A stretch of DNA of 64,000 bases from contig CAZXEJ010000001.1 of the NCBI GenBank assembly GCA_964639895.1, positions 1 to 64,000 of the forward strand, read 5' to 3'. The DNA is from CAZXEJ01 sp964639895 (GTDB taxonomy: Bacteria; Desulfobacterota_D; UBA1144; Nemesobacterales; JADFKM01). The notes beneath the pieces are model-generated. The model was given only the letters and a program-made list of their open reading frames with translations, ran no database searches and was not told where the DNA came from. Below, one piece after another: positions 16,093 through 24,583 of this stretch. Position 1 is the stretch's first letter. Each line of letters starts with the position of its first letter. A program made the position numbers and the translations under genes.

Positions 16093-17445
16093 TCAGCTTA
16101 TGTCGTAGACGTCTTCGGGCTCGAGACCGATTTCGGCCATGGTGTGGTCGCCCACGAGCCGCTTGAGCATCGTTTTGAGCTTTATAAGCTGTAAGAATAC
16201 GTCGTGGACGGGCTGAATACTGTCGGCAACCATGGGGCTCTTGAAATAGAACGACAGCCACTCCTGTATGCCGTAGAGGCCGGCCCTTTGTGCAAGGTCG
16301 AGGAACAGCACGAGGTCGAGAACCACCGGGGCGGCCAGGATGCTGTCGCGGCACAGGAAGTTTATCTTTATCTGCATGGGGTAGCCCAGCCAGCCGAAGA
16401 TGTCGATGTTGTCCCAGGCCTCTTTCTGGTCTCCGCGGGGTGGGTAGTAGTTGATCCGCACCTTGTGGTAGCACTGCTCGTAGAGCTCAGGGAACAGCTC
16501 GGGCACGAATATGGAGTCCAGCACGCTGAGCTTGCTCTCCTCCTTGGTGCGGAACGAACCCGGGTCGTCCAGAACCTCGCCGTCGCGGTTGCCGAGGATA
16601 TTGGTCGAGAACCAGCCGCGCACACCGAGCTTGCGGCTCATGAGCCCCGGGGCCACGATGGTCTTCAAAAGAGTCTGGCCCGTCTTGAAGTCCTTGCCCG
16701 CTATAGGAACGCGGTTGCGGTCGGCGAGTTCCACGAGCGCCGGGATGTCGGCCGCCAGGTTGGGGGCCCCGTTGGCGTAGGGGACGCCGGCCTTGATGGC
16801 GGCGTAGGCGTATATCATGCTGGGCGAGATGAGGGGGTCGTTCTCCTTGAGGCCACGCTCGAATCTGTCCAGGTCGGCGTGGACGTCGGAGGGGCGGATG
16901 TAGACCTCGGTGCTTCCACACCAGACGGCGACCAGCCTCTCGACGCCGCTTCTGGCCCTGAACTCTTCGATGTCGGCCACCAGCTGCTCGGCCAGCTCCA
17001 TCTTCGAAGCGCCGCTCTTTTTGTTGGGGCCGTCCAGTTTACGTACGTATTCGGTATCGAACACGGCCGGCATGGGGCGTATCTTCTCCAGGCTGTCACG
17101 CACGGAGTCGAGAAGGTCCTTCTCCAGCACGCCGGCCTTGAGCGCCGCCTGGTAGGCGTCGTCGGGGAATATGTCCCAGCCTGCGAACTCGAGCTCGGAG
17201 AAGTCGGCAAGGGGGAAGACGTCCTTGATGTCGGCCAAGCCGTCGGCAGAGCCGTCGCCTCCGGACAACCTTATCTTTCCGTACTGAGTGAGGGAACCTA
17301 TGGGCTTTGCAAGCCCGCGCTTTATGGCTTCAACGCCCGATATGAAGGTCGTGCTCACCGCCCCGCTTATGCCGGGCAGCAACACCCCCAGCCTACCTTT
17401 TGGCTCGATCAAGGTCTCGCGAGACGCACTGGACGGCTGACTCAC
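16093..17445 (-). CDS. ino1: Myo-inositol-1-phosphate synthase
   Basis: The 450-residue protein matches inositol-3-phosphate synthase, which cyclises glucose-6-phosphate using bound NAD. The N-terminal NAD motif is LGVLLPGISGAVSTT. The core carries VWCGSTEVYIRPSDVHADLD, PYANGAPNLAADIP, GKDFKTGQTLLKT and GWFSTNILGNRDGEVL, the conserved catalytic segment. The product feeds phosphatidylinositol or, in many thermophiles, the heat-protective solute di-myo-inositol phosphate. GTG 17445 starts 7 bp after the rpsI stop codon, so the gene belongs to the ribosomal rplM-rpsI operon. Upstream in-frame codons lie inside rpsI. Confidence 0.93.
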   Translation of the reverse strand: MSQPSSASRETLIEPKGRLGVLLPGISGAVSTTFISGVEAIKRGLAKPIGSLTQYGKIRLSGGDGSADGLADIKDVFPLADFSELEFAGWDIFPDDAYQAALKAGVLEKDLLDSVRDSLEKIRPMPAVFDTEYVRKLDGPNKKSGASKMELAEQLVADIEEFRARSGVERLVAVWCGSTEVYIRPSDVHADLDRFERGLKENDPLISPSMIYAYAAIKAGVPYANGAPNLAADIPALVELADRNRVPIAGKDFKTGQTLLKTIVAPGLMSRKLGVRGWFSTNILGNRDGEVLDDPGSFRTKEESKLSVLDSIFVPELFPELYEQCYHKVRINYYPPRGDQKEAWDNIDIFGWLGYPMQIKINFLCRDSILAAPVVLDLVLFLDLAQRAGLYGIQEWLSFYFKSPMVADSIQPVHDVFLQLIKLKTMLKRLVGDHTMAEIGLEPEDVYDIS

Positions 17446-17452
17446 TTTCCCA

Positions 17453-17845
17453 TTACCTCTTCGAGAACTGTTGTCCCCTTCTGGCCTTCTTCCGCCCATA
17501 CTTCTTGCTCTCGACCATCCTGGCATCCCTGGTGAGCAAGCCGGCTGTCTTGAGTGTCCTCCTGAACGAGTCGTTGGAATTGAGTAGAGCGCGCGCAAGA
17601 CCGTGCCTGACGGCACCGGCCTGCCCTGTCAGTCCACCCCCCTTGACGTAGGCCTTGACGTCGTACTTGTCCAACGTCTTGGTCACAACCAGCGGCTCCA
17701 ACACCTGGTTGAACCAGACGTCGCGGACGAAGTAGTCCTTCAGATCGCGGTCGTTGATCGTGATCCTGCCCTGGCCGGGCGTTATCCACACACGCGCCAC
17801 CGAGGTCTTGCGCCTTCCGGTTCCGTAGTACGCTACCTGCGCCAT
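17453..17845 (-). CDS. rpsI: 30S ribosomal protein S9
   Basis: A 130-residue protein with the S9 signature: YYGTGRRKTSVARVWITPGQG at the N-terminus, GGGLTGQAGAVRHGLARAL in the middle, and the C-terminal tail KKYGRKKARRGQQFSKR that reaches the tRNA in the P site. ATG 17845 overlaps the end of rplM by 12 bases. The GAGGAGG at the rplM end is the likely ribosome binding site, though 17 bases away. Confidence 0.97.
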   Translation of the reverse strand: MAQVAYYGTGRRKTSVARVWITPGQGRITINDRDLKDYFVRDVWFNQVLEPLVVTKTLDKYDVKAYVKGGGLTGQAGAVRHGLARALLNSNDSFRRTLKTAGLLTRDARMVESKKYGRKKARRGQQFSKR

Positions 17846-17855
17846 GACGGTAGAA

Positions 17856-18287
17856 TCAAACCTCCTCAAGCGGTACGGGTCTCTGCGCGGCGTGGGGATG
17901 AGTGTCAGAGGCGTATATCTTGAGCCTCTTGATAAGCTTCTTCTGCCACTTGTTCTTGGGTAGCATCCCCCAGACGGCCTTCCTCAACACCTCCTCGGGT
18001 CTGGTCTCGAGAAGGCGCCGCGCAGTGACGGACTTGAGCCCGCCGGGATAGCCGCTGTGGCGGTAGTAGACCTTCTGATCCAGCTTCTGCCCCGTGAGCT
18101 TCACCTTGGACGCGTTGACCACCACGACGAAGTCACCCACGTCGGCATGGGGCGTGAACTGGGGTTTGCCCTTCCCCCGGAGCAGGTTGGCCACCCGTGT
18201 CGCCACGCGCCCCACACTCTTGTCCGCAGCATCGATCAGATACCATTGCTTCTCCACGTCTTGAGGGCGCGCCATGTAGGTCTTCAT
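17856..18287 (-). CDS. rplM: 50S ribosomal protein L13
   Basis: A 143-residue L13 protein. Diagnostic segments are KQWYLIDAADKSVGRVAT near the start, GDFVVVVNASKVKLTGQKLDQKVYYRHSGYPGG, and AVWGMLPKNKW. ATG 18287 follows AGGTGACAG and a near-consensus promoter. It is the first gene of the rplM-rpsI-ino1 unit. Confidence 0.97.
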   Translation of the reverse strand: MKTYMARPQDVEKQWYLIDAADKSVGRVATRVANLLRGKGKPQFTPHADVGDFVVVVNASKVKLTGQKLDQKVYYRHSGYPGGLKSVTARRLLETRPEEVLRKAVWGMLPKNKWQKKLIKRLKIYASDTHPHAAQRPVPLEEV

Positions 18288-18321
18288 CGCTGTCACCTGT
18301 GACGAAAACGGGTAAAACAAA

Positions 18322-18349
18322 ATATTACCAAAGAGCCCCCCTTTGTCAA
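18322..18349 (-). promoter_or_regulatory. Sigma-70 promoter of rplM-rpsI-ino1
   Basis: On the minus strand TTGACA (18344-18349), 16 bases, TAATAT (18322-18327), giving a leader of about 28 bases. Confidence 0.7.
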
Positions 18350-19030
18350 ATACCCCCGAGGAAGCCCCGCACATGGGCAGAGACAGCGGTCTCCGCTCCT
18401 CCGTGGGGAGAAGGAGCGTCTCCGTGAGTTCGCGATGGTGCCCGCTCCCGGGGACGGGTGGATGCTGGCGTGCACGGGGGGAGGTGGTATTGCGCGCCAC
18501 CATCGGGGCGGAGAGCATGCCTCGCCTCTCGTACCGACCCCCCCGGGGGTGAACGGCGCCGTGCCACCCCACCCGGCCGCACCACGCCGCAACTCCACCC
18601 CGATACTCCGAAGCCCACCGTCCGCGCGCGTAGCCGCCCATGCTTCGCTGCGGTACCCCTCCGCACATCAAGTGATATATACCATACACACCCTGACCGC
18701 GGGCGGTGGGACTTCACGCCGGAACCCCGCCGGGAACGGGCCCCATCGTGCGGGTGCGGACCGCCCGGTGATTTTCGCCACTCCCGACAAGAAGCACTGC
18801 CCCTGCGGGCGATGAGGCCGGCCGTGGCGACGGACCCCCCAACCGTAAGAACGGCCCCACCTCGCAAGGGTGCTAACCGAGGGGGGGACAACCGCCGCTC
18901 GCGCCAACGCACCAGCACCCCCTGCCCCGGCGCGGACCCGCCGGCACCGATCTCGTAGTGCACCCGGGCTTCAACCCATCCTTATGTAATGGTGAAACGC
19001 CTACTCCACCTACAGCTCCGCCCCACTATG

Positions 19031-19039
19031 TGTTATCAT
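19031..19039 (+). promoter_or_regulatory. Extended -10 of the uracil-DNA glycosylase gene
   Basis: TGTTATCAT is a TGn-extended -10 that ends only nine bases before ATG 19049. Transcription should begin within about three bases of the start codon. Confidence 0.45.
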
Positions 19040-19048
19040 CCCATTTCG

Positions 19049-19993
19049 ATGACCAGAGACGACGATGCGGCCTCGATGGCCGAAGCACTTGCCGCGTTCG
19101 TGCGGTTCCAGATGGAAATCGGCGTAGACGGCTTCGTCGTGCCCCCGGCCGAGGGAGGCACGGAGCAGCGTCGAGCCGAGGGCGTAGGCGGTAGGAAGAG
19201 CGCGGCGCGCGCTGTCCCCGGCCCAGGAGGGGGCGAGTCTACGGGCGGAGGGGGCGGCCGGACGAGGGAGACACCAACCGAGACAACCGTAGGCCGCACC
19301 GAGCGGGTGGGCAAGCCCACGGCCGCGGAGGGAGCCCAGAATGAGGTCGAGGTCGTAATCCTCGATGACGGCTCGCCCGATCTGCTCGACCTCGCCGATG
19401 GGCGCCGCACGCTGGAAGAGATAAGGGAGGAGCTAGGAGACTGCCGCCGCTGTCCCCTATGGGAGGGTAGACGTACGATCGTCTTCGGCGACGGCAATCC
19501 CAAGGCGCGCATCCTCTTCGTCGGCGAGGGGCCGGGGGCTGACGAAGACGCCCAGGGCAAGCCGTTTGTGGGACGCGCCGGCAAGCTGCTCGACCGCATA
19601 ATAGCGGCCATGGGTTTTGAGCGCGGCGACGTCTACATATGCAACGTGGTCAAGTGCCGTCCGCCCAACAACCGCAACCCCGAGCCGGAGGAGATATCAA
19701 GCTGCCAACCGTTCCTGTTCGCCCAGATAGAGGCCGTCGACCCGGAGATCGTCATATGCCTGGGGTCGGTGGCTGCCAACACGGTGCTGGGGCTCAAGAA
19801 GCGGCAGAGCCTGGCCTCACTTAGACAGAAGGTCTACGTGCTTGGCGGGCGCAAGGTCGTCGTCACCTACCATCCGGCCGCGCTGCTGAGGAACCCGGCG
19901 CTTAAAAAGCCCCTCTGGGACGACATGAAACTGGCCCTCGCACAGATAGGGCTCGCCCCGCCCTCGGCCTCGGGCGGCGCCGGCGGCGGCTGA
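19049..19993 (+). CDS. udg: Family 4 uracil-DNA glycosylase
   Basis: A 314-residue DNA-repair enzyme that removes uracil from DNA and carries a 4Fe-4S cluster. After a short N-terminal helix there is a disordered Gly/Arg/Thr-rich linker (about 30-105). The catalytic domain begins near CRRCPLW with two cluster cysteines. The other two are in CNVVKCRPPNNRNPEPEEISSC-type context (the first and last Cys of that stretch are separated by a proline-rich loop). Active-site motifs are GEGPGADEDAQGKPFVGRAG and HPAALLRNP. The family is typical of thermophiles and many other bacteria. I chose ATG 19049 because the -10 box lies directly upstream; no Shine-Dalgarno sequence is present. Confidence 0.93.
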   Translation: MTRDDDAASMAEALAAFVRFQMEIGVDGFVVPPAEGGTEQRRAEGVGGRKSAARAVPGPGGGESTGGGGGRTRETPTETTVGRTERVGKPTAAEGAQNEVEVVILDDGSPDLLDLADGRRTLEEIREELGDCRRCPLWEGRRTIVFGDGNPKARILFVGEGPGADEDAQGKPFVGRAGKLLDRIIAAMGFERGDVYICNVVKCRPPNNRNPEPEEISSCQPFLFAQIEAVDPEIVICLGSVAANTVLGLKKRQSLASLRQKVYVLGGRKVVVTYHPAALLRNPALKKPLWDDMKLALAQIGLAPPSASGGAGGG

Positions 19994-20020
19994 TCCGGTC
20001 TACTCGTCCGTCCTCCCCCC

Positions 20021-20048
20021 TTGAGAGGGGAGCCACGGTGTGTACACT
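20021..20048 (+). promoter_or_regulatory. Sigma-70 promoter of leuS
   Basis: TTGAGA (20021-20026), 16 bases, TACACT (20043-20048). The implied transcription start near 20055 rules out the in-frame ATG at 20040 and supports ATG 20085. Confidence 0.55.
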
Positions 20049-20084
20049 TATCCACACTCCGGCAGCGTCACCCCGCACCGAGCC

Positions 20085-22604
20085 ATGCGATACGATCCAA
20101 AGCGCATAGAGAAGAAATGGCAGCGGTTCTGGGAGGAGAACGCCGTCTTCAAGACCCCTCCCCGGCCCGGCAGGCCCAAGTTCTACGTCTTGGACATGTT
20201 CCCCTACCCCTCGGGCCAGGGCCTCCACGTAGGCCACCCCAAGGGCTACGTGGCAAGCGACATCGTGGCCCGCTACAAGCGCATGAGGGGCTACGACGTG
20301 CTCCACCCCATGGGATGGGACGCTTTCGGCCTCCCGGCCGAGCGGCAAGCCATGAGCGAGGGCAAACACCCGGCCGAGATAACCCGGCGCAACATCGACA
20401 CCTTCCGTCGGCAGCTCAAGATGATAGGGCTCAGCTACGACTGGGACCGTGAGTTCTCCACCACCGACCCCGACTACTACCGCTGGACACAATGGATATT
20501 TCTCAAGTTGTTCGAACGCGGTCTCGCCTACCAGGCCGAAGTACCCGTCAACTGGTGTCCCGCCCTCGGCACTGTACTCGCCAACGAGGAGGTCAAGGAC
20601 GGCGTCTACGTGGAGACGGGCGACCCTGTCGAGAGGCGGCTCATGAAGCAGTGGATGTTGAGGATCACGGCCTACGCCGACCGCCTGCTCGAAGACCTCG
20701 ACTCGCTGGACTGGCCCGAGAGCGTAAAGGAGATGCAAAGGAACTGGATCGGCCGCTCCGAGGGGGCGCGCGTGGTGTTCGACATCCAGGGGAGCGACGC
20801 CAAGCTCGAGGTGTTCACCACGAGGCCCGACACGCTGTTCGGATGCACGTTCTGCGTGCTCGCGCCCGAGCACCCCATGGTGATGGAGCTCACAACCCCG
20901 GAGCACCGCGCCGACATGGAGGAGTACGTCGCCCGCTCGAGCCGGAGGCTCGAGCGCGAGCGCATGGCCGAGAGCGAACCCCGCACGGGGGTGTTCACCG
21001 GCAGCTACGCCGTCTGCCCCGTAAACGGCCGGCCCGTGCCCGTCTGGGTGGCCGACTACGTGCTGCCCGGCTACGGAACGGGAGCCATCTTCGCCTGTCC
21101 CGCACACGACGAGAGGGACTGGGCGTTCGCCCGCAGGTTCGGCCTGCCCGTGGTGGAGGTCGTAAAGGGGGGCGACGTCGAGCGAGGAGCCTACACGGGG
21201 GACGGCCCCCACGTGAACTCGGAGTTCCTGGACGGCCTGATGACCGAGGAGGCCAAGCGCAGGATGATCGAGTGGCTCGAAGAACACGGCAAGGGCCGGG
21301 CCGAGGTCACCTACAGGCTGCGTGACTGGCTGTTCAGCCGCCAGCGCTACTGGGGCGAGCCCATCCCGGTGCTCCATCTCGAAGACGGCACAACCGTCCC
21401 CGTGCCCGAAGAGGACCTGCCCGTAGAGCTGCCCCACCTGGACGACATCACACCCCTGCCCGACGGGAGACCGCCACTTGAGAGGGCCTCCGACTGGGTC
21501 CGAACGGTCGACCCGAGGACGGGCAAGCCCGCCAGGCGCGAGACCAACACCATGCCCCAATGGGCTGGCTCGTGCTGGTACTACCTGAGGTTCATCGATC
21601 CCCGGAACGACGACGCCCCCTGGGACAGGGGGCTCGAAGAGGCATGGATGCCGGTCGACCTGTACGTGGGCGGCACGGAGCACGCCACGCTCCACCTGCT
21701 CTACGCCCGGTTCTGGCACAAGGTGCTATACGACCTGGGGCTCGTCTCTACGCCCGAGCCGTTCAAGAAGCTCTTCAACCAGGGGATGATCCTCGCCCGC
21801 AGCTTCAGGGACAAGCGGGGCAGGTACTACTTCCCGCACGAGGTGGAGAAACGGGGCGAGCGGTGGGTGGTGCGCTCGACCGGCGAAGAGGTTGAGTCGC
21901 GCATCGAAAAGATGAGCAAGAGCAAGCGCAACGTCGTCACCCCGGACGAGGTCATAGAGCGCTACGGGGCCGACTGCCTGCGTCTCTACGAGATGTTCAT
22001 AGGCCCGCTCGAGGACGACGCCCTATGGCAGACCGAGAACATAGCGGGCATAAAGAGGTTCCTCGAGAAGGTCTGGAGGCTGCTCTACCGCGACGAGGCC
22101 GCCGCCCCCGGCGCGCTTGACGAGGGCCCCCTCCCGACACCCATCGAGCGGCTCTTGCACAAGACCGTAAAGAAGGTGACGCTCGATCTCGAGAACCTGC
22201 GCCTCAACACGGCCATAAGCGCACTCATGGTGTTCGTAAACGAAGCCCAGCGCATGGAGAAGCCCCACCGCCGGGTGCTCGAGACCCTCGTCAAACTCCT
22301 CTCGCCGTTCGCCCCCCACATAGCCGAGGAGATGTGGCGCGCGCTCGGCCACGAGGACACGATAGCCTACGAGCCCTGGCCCACGTGGGACGAGGATCTC
22401 ACTCTTGAAGAGACCGTCAAAGTGCCGGTGCAGATAAACGGCAAGCTGCGCCAGGTGATCGAGGTCGAAAGAGGCACGCCCCAGGAGGACGTTGTCGCCA
22501 AGGCCAGGGAAGACCCGAAGGTGGCCTCATATCTCGATGGCGCCGAGATAAAGAAGGTCGTATACGTAAAGGACAAGCTCCTTAACTTCGTCATCGCACG
22601 CTAG
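20085..22604 (+). CDS. leuS: Leucyl-tRNA synthetase
   Basis: An 840-residue class I synthetase that charges tRNA-Leu. The HIGH motif is HVGH at 48-51 after FPYPSGQGL. The CP1 editing insertion spans roughly 220-415 and includes TTRPDTLFGCTF and the Asp-bearing CPAHDERD. The KMSKS loop is at about 609-613 (KMSKSKRNVV), followed by the anticodon-binding helical domain. The bacterial-type arrangement is complete. ATG 20085 is used because the promoter lies just upstream. Confidence 0.97.
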   Translation: MRYDPKRIEKKWQRFWEENAVFKTPPRPGRPKFYVLDMFPYPSGQGLHVGHPKGYVASDIVARYKRMRGYDVLHPMGWDAFGLPAERQAMSEGKHPAEITRRNIDTFRRQLKMIGLSYDWDREFSTTDPDYYRWTQWIFLKLFERGLAYQAEVPVNWCPALGTVLANEEVKDGVYVETGDPVERRLMKQWMLRITAYADRLLEDLDSLDWPESVKEMQRNWIGRSEGARVVFDIQGSDAKLEVFTTRPDTLFGCTFCVLAPEHPMVMELTTPEHRADMEEYVARSSRRLERERMAESEPRTGVFTGSYAVCPVNGRPVPVWVADYVLPGYGTGAIFACPAHDERDWAFARRFGLPVVEVVKGGDVERGAYTGDGPHVNSEFLDGLMTEEAKRRMIEWLEEHGKGRAEVTYRLRDWLFSRQRYWGEPIPVLHLEDGTTVPVPEEDLPVELPHLDDITPLPDGRPPLERASDWVRTVDPRTGKPARRETNTMPQWAGSCWYYLRFIDPRNDDAPWDRGLEEAWMPVDLYVGGTEHATLHLLYARFWHKVLYDLGLVSTPEPFKKLFNQGMILARSFRDKRGRYYFPHEVEKRGERWVVRSTGEEVESRIEKMSKSKRNVVTPDEVIERYGADCLRLYEMFIGPLEDDALWQTENIAGIKRFLEKVWRLLYRDEAAAPGALDEGPLPTPIERLLHKTVKKVTLDLENLRLNTAISALMVFVNEAQRMEKPHRRVLETLVKLLSPFAPHIAEEMWRALGHEDTIAYEPWPTWDEDLTLEETVKVPVQINGKLRQVIEVERGTPQEDVVAKAREDPKVASYLDGAEIKKVVYVKDKLLNFVIAR

Positions 22605-22668
22605 CCCTCTCGAAGGAACGCGATGCCCCCAGTGCCCCGACCGGCGCCGCAGAGTGCGGGTGAAGGAG

Positions 22669-22740
22669 AGGAGCAGCATCGATGCACGCAAACACCGTCC
22701 CGGGCACAGGGATGGGGTGCAGGATCGCGGTGCTGCTCCT
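22669..22740. repeat. Long imperfect hairpin, 72 bases
   Basis: Nested stems: AGGAGCAGCA/TGCTGCTCCT (10 perfect pairs), then CGA/TCG, TGCAC/GTGCA (22683-22687 with 22717-22721) and an apical CCGTCCC/GGGATGG with one G-T pair. About 25 base pairs in total. I saw no second copy, so it is not a dispersed repeat. It begins 65 bases after the leuS stop. Confidence 0.7.
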
Positions 22741-22976
22741 GCCAGGATGTCCCCCCGCCTCGACCGCTGGAGCAAATCGCGAGTCTCGACCGCCGAATGC
22801 CCTCATTCCTGCCCTCTGCGTGGGAGCGCGGCGGAAAGGGCGCCACGTACGAGGCGCCGTCGAGCGGAATGGAACCCCCTATGCCGTGTGCGTGGTGGGA
22901 ACGGACACCGCAGCGGGCCGTCTCGTCGGAGGGATGAGGGTCTGTGCCTTGCATCCCAGCACGGGTGGACACAATC

Positions 22977-22982
22977 TATAAC
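22977..22982 (+). promoter_or_regulatory. -10-like box of the pyridine nucleotide-disulfide oxidoreductase gene
   Basis: TATAAC about 80 bases upstream of ATG 23061; the -35 is unclear. Confidence 0.3.
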
Positions 22983-23060
22983 AGAGGAGAGGGCGCCGCA
23001 GGGGGGGATCGGCGCGGCATCACCCCCCGCAGCACACGACACAACATGCCGGAGGTGGAT

Positions 23061-24419
23061 ATGAGCGACGTCAAAAGGGTGGTGGTCGTAGGCGGCAACG
23101 CAGCCGGCCTCTCGGCGGCGAGCTACATAAAGCGTAGGCGGCCCGAGATAGAGACCGTCGTCTTCGAGCGCTCCCGACATGTCTCTTACGCCGCATGCGG
23201 CCTGCCTTACTACGTCGAGCGTCTCGTGGCCGCACCCACGGAACTCACGGCGCTCTCGCTCGAGGCGCTGCGCAACGAACGCGGCATAGACGTGCGCATC
23301 AACCACGAGGTAGAGTACGTCGATACGCGCACGGGATCGGTACTCGTGCGCGACCTCGCATCGGGCCGGCGGCAGGAGGTGGGCTGGGACAGGCTGGTCC
23401 TCTCGACGGGGGCCTCGCCCGTAAGGCCGCCTGTTGCGGGAGTGGAGCTCGAAGGGGTGTTCGTCCTCCACACGCTGGCCGACGGCATCGAACTGGAGCG
23501 CTACGTAGAGGACGCGGCCCCGCGCAGAGTGGTCATCGTGGGGGGCGGCTACGTGGGGCTCGAGATGGCCGAGGCATTCGGTGAGCGAGGGCTCGCGGTG
23601 ACGCTCATACAGCGCGGGGAGCGGGTACTGGGGAACTTCGATCCCGAGTTCTCGGAGAAAGTGCACGAGAAGCTCACCGAGAAGGGTGTGGAACTCGTGC
23701 TCGAGGCCGAACTCGACCGCCTCGAGGGGAACGGCCGCGTAAGGGCCGTCGTGGCAGGCGGCCGCAGGTTCGAGGCCGACCTCGTGCTGCTCGCAACCGG
23801 TATAAGGCCCAACGCCGAGCTCGCCCGAAGAGCCGGCATCGAGCTCGGTCCCACGGGGGCCATACGGGTCGACCGCAGGATGGAAACGAGTGTCGAGGGG
23901 GTCTACGCCTGCGGCGACTGCGCCGAGACGTACCACCGGGTGCTCGAGCGCAACGTGTGGATACCGCTCGGCGACACGGCCAACAAGCAGGGCCGCGTCG
24001 CCGGGGCCAACATCGTGGGCGAGAGGCTCGAGTTCCCGGGAGTCGTGGGCACGGCGGCGACGAAGGTGTTCGACCTCGAGCTCGCCCGCACTGGCCTCAG
24101 CGAGACCCAGGCCCGAGCCGAGGGGGTGGAGGTCAAGTCCTCGACCGTAAAGGCACTCACCCGCGCCCACTATTACCCGGGCCACAAACCGATCTGGATC
24201 AAGCTCGTCGCCGAGAAGAAGACGAACCGCCTCCTTGGGGCGCAGGGCGCAGGGGGAGAAGGTGTGCCCAAGCGCGTGGACGTCCTCGCCACGGCCATCT
24301 GGAACGGCATGACGGTCGACGAGGTCGCCTGGCTCGACCTTGCCTACGCCCCGCCGTTCTCCCCCGTCTGGGACCCGGTGCTGGTTGCGGCCCAAGTCGC
24401 ACGGAAGAAGCCCCGGTAG
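23061..24419 (+). CDS. CoA-disulfide reductase / NADH oxidase-like flavoprotein
   Basis: A 452-residue pyridine nucleotide-disulfide oxidoreductase. FAD motif VVVVGGNAAGLSAA near the start, the single redox cysteine in SYAACGLPYY (about residue 44), the NAD(P)H motif VVIVGGGYVGLEMAEAF near 160, and the second FAD motif VEGVYACGDCAE near 280. A single active cysteine instead of CxxC identifies the CoA-disulfide reductase / NADH oxidase / NADH peroxidase group. No rhodanese domain is attached. Roles include keeping coenzyme A reduced or detoxifying oxygen or polysulfide. ATG 23061 has a strong GGAGGTGG site. Confidence 0.92.
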   Translation: MSDVKRVVVVGGNAAGLSAASYIKRRRPEIETVVFERSRHVSYAACGLPYYVERLVAAPTELTALSLEALRNERGIDVRINHEVEYVDTRTGSVLVRDLASGRRQEVGWDRLVLSTGASPVRPPVAGVELEGVFVLHTLADGIELERYVEDAAPRRVVIVGGGYVGLEMAEAFGERGLAVTLIQRGERVLGNFDPEFSEKVHEKLTEKGVELVLEAELDRLEGNGRVRAVVAGGRRFEADLVLLATGIRPNAELARRAGIELGPTGAIRVDRRMETSVEGVYACGDCAETYHRVLERNVWIPLGDTANKQGRVAGANIVGERLEFPGVVGTAATKVFDLELARTGLSETQARAEGVEVKSSTVKALTRAHYYPGHKPIWIKLVAEKKTNRLLGAQGAGGEGVPKRVDVLATAIWNGMTVDEVAWLDLAYAPPFSPVWDPVLVAAQVARKKPR

Positions 24420-24429
24420 AGCGAACTCC

Positions 24430-24458
24430 TTGAAATAACCATCTTTTTTCGTTATAAT
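24430..24458 (+). promoter_or_regulatory. Sigma-70 promoter of the methyltransferase gene
   Basis: TTGAAA (24430-24435), 17 bases, TATAAT (24453-24458). Confidence 0.75.
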
Positions 24459-24503
24459 CAGGGCGTCCACAGAAAAACCTTTTTCTACTCAGAACCTGGG
24501 TCC

Positions 24504-24579
24504 CGCCCGCCGCCGAGGCCGGGCGTGTCCCACAGCTTTGGCCGGCACGGACACGCACATCTGGGCTACGGGAGGTGTG
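24504..24579 (+). promoter_or_regulatory. Structured leader of the methyltransferase mRNA, riboswitch-like
   Basis: The leader of about 120 bases contains overlapping stems: CGCCCG/CGGGCG (24504-24509 with 24520-24525), GCGTGTCC/GGACACGC (24523-24530 with 24549-24556), and CACATCT/AGGTGTG (24556-24562 with 24573-24579). The first two compete for the same bases. The third covers the GGAGGTG ribosome binding site. This is the layout of a translational switch. It matches no riboswitch consensus I know. Confidence 0.4.
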
Positions 24580-24583
24580 AGAG

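Larger units (their letters stand above)
18288..19048. other. Divergent intergenic region, rplM to udg
   Basis: About 760 bases with promoters at each end and no gene seen. It contains several small GC-rich stems (for example GGTGG/CCACC near 18485-18505). Confidence 0.45.
22605..23060. other. Intergenic region with a long hairpin and a -10 box
   Basis: No gene is seen. It holds the hairpin at 22669-22740 and a TATAAC -10-like box at 22977-22982 for the next gene. Confidence 0.5.

Noticed and set aside
20040..20084. ATG 20040 as start of leuS
   Set aside because: It lies between and within the promoter elements; the synthetase fold begins after ATG 20085.
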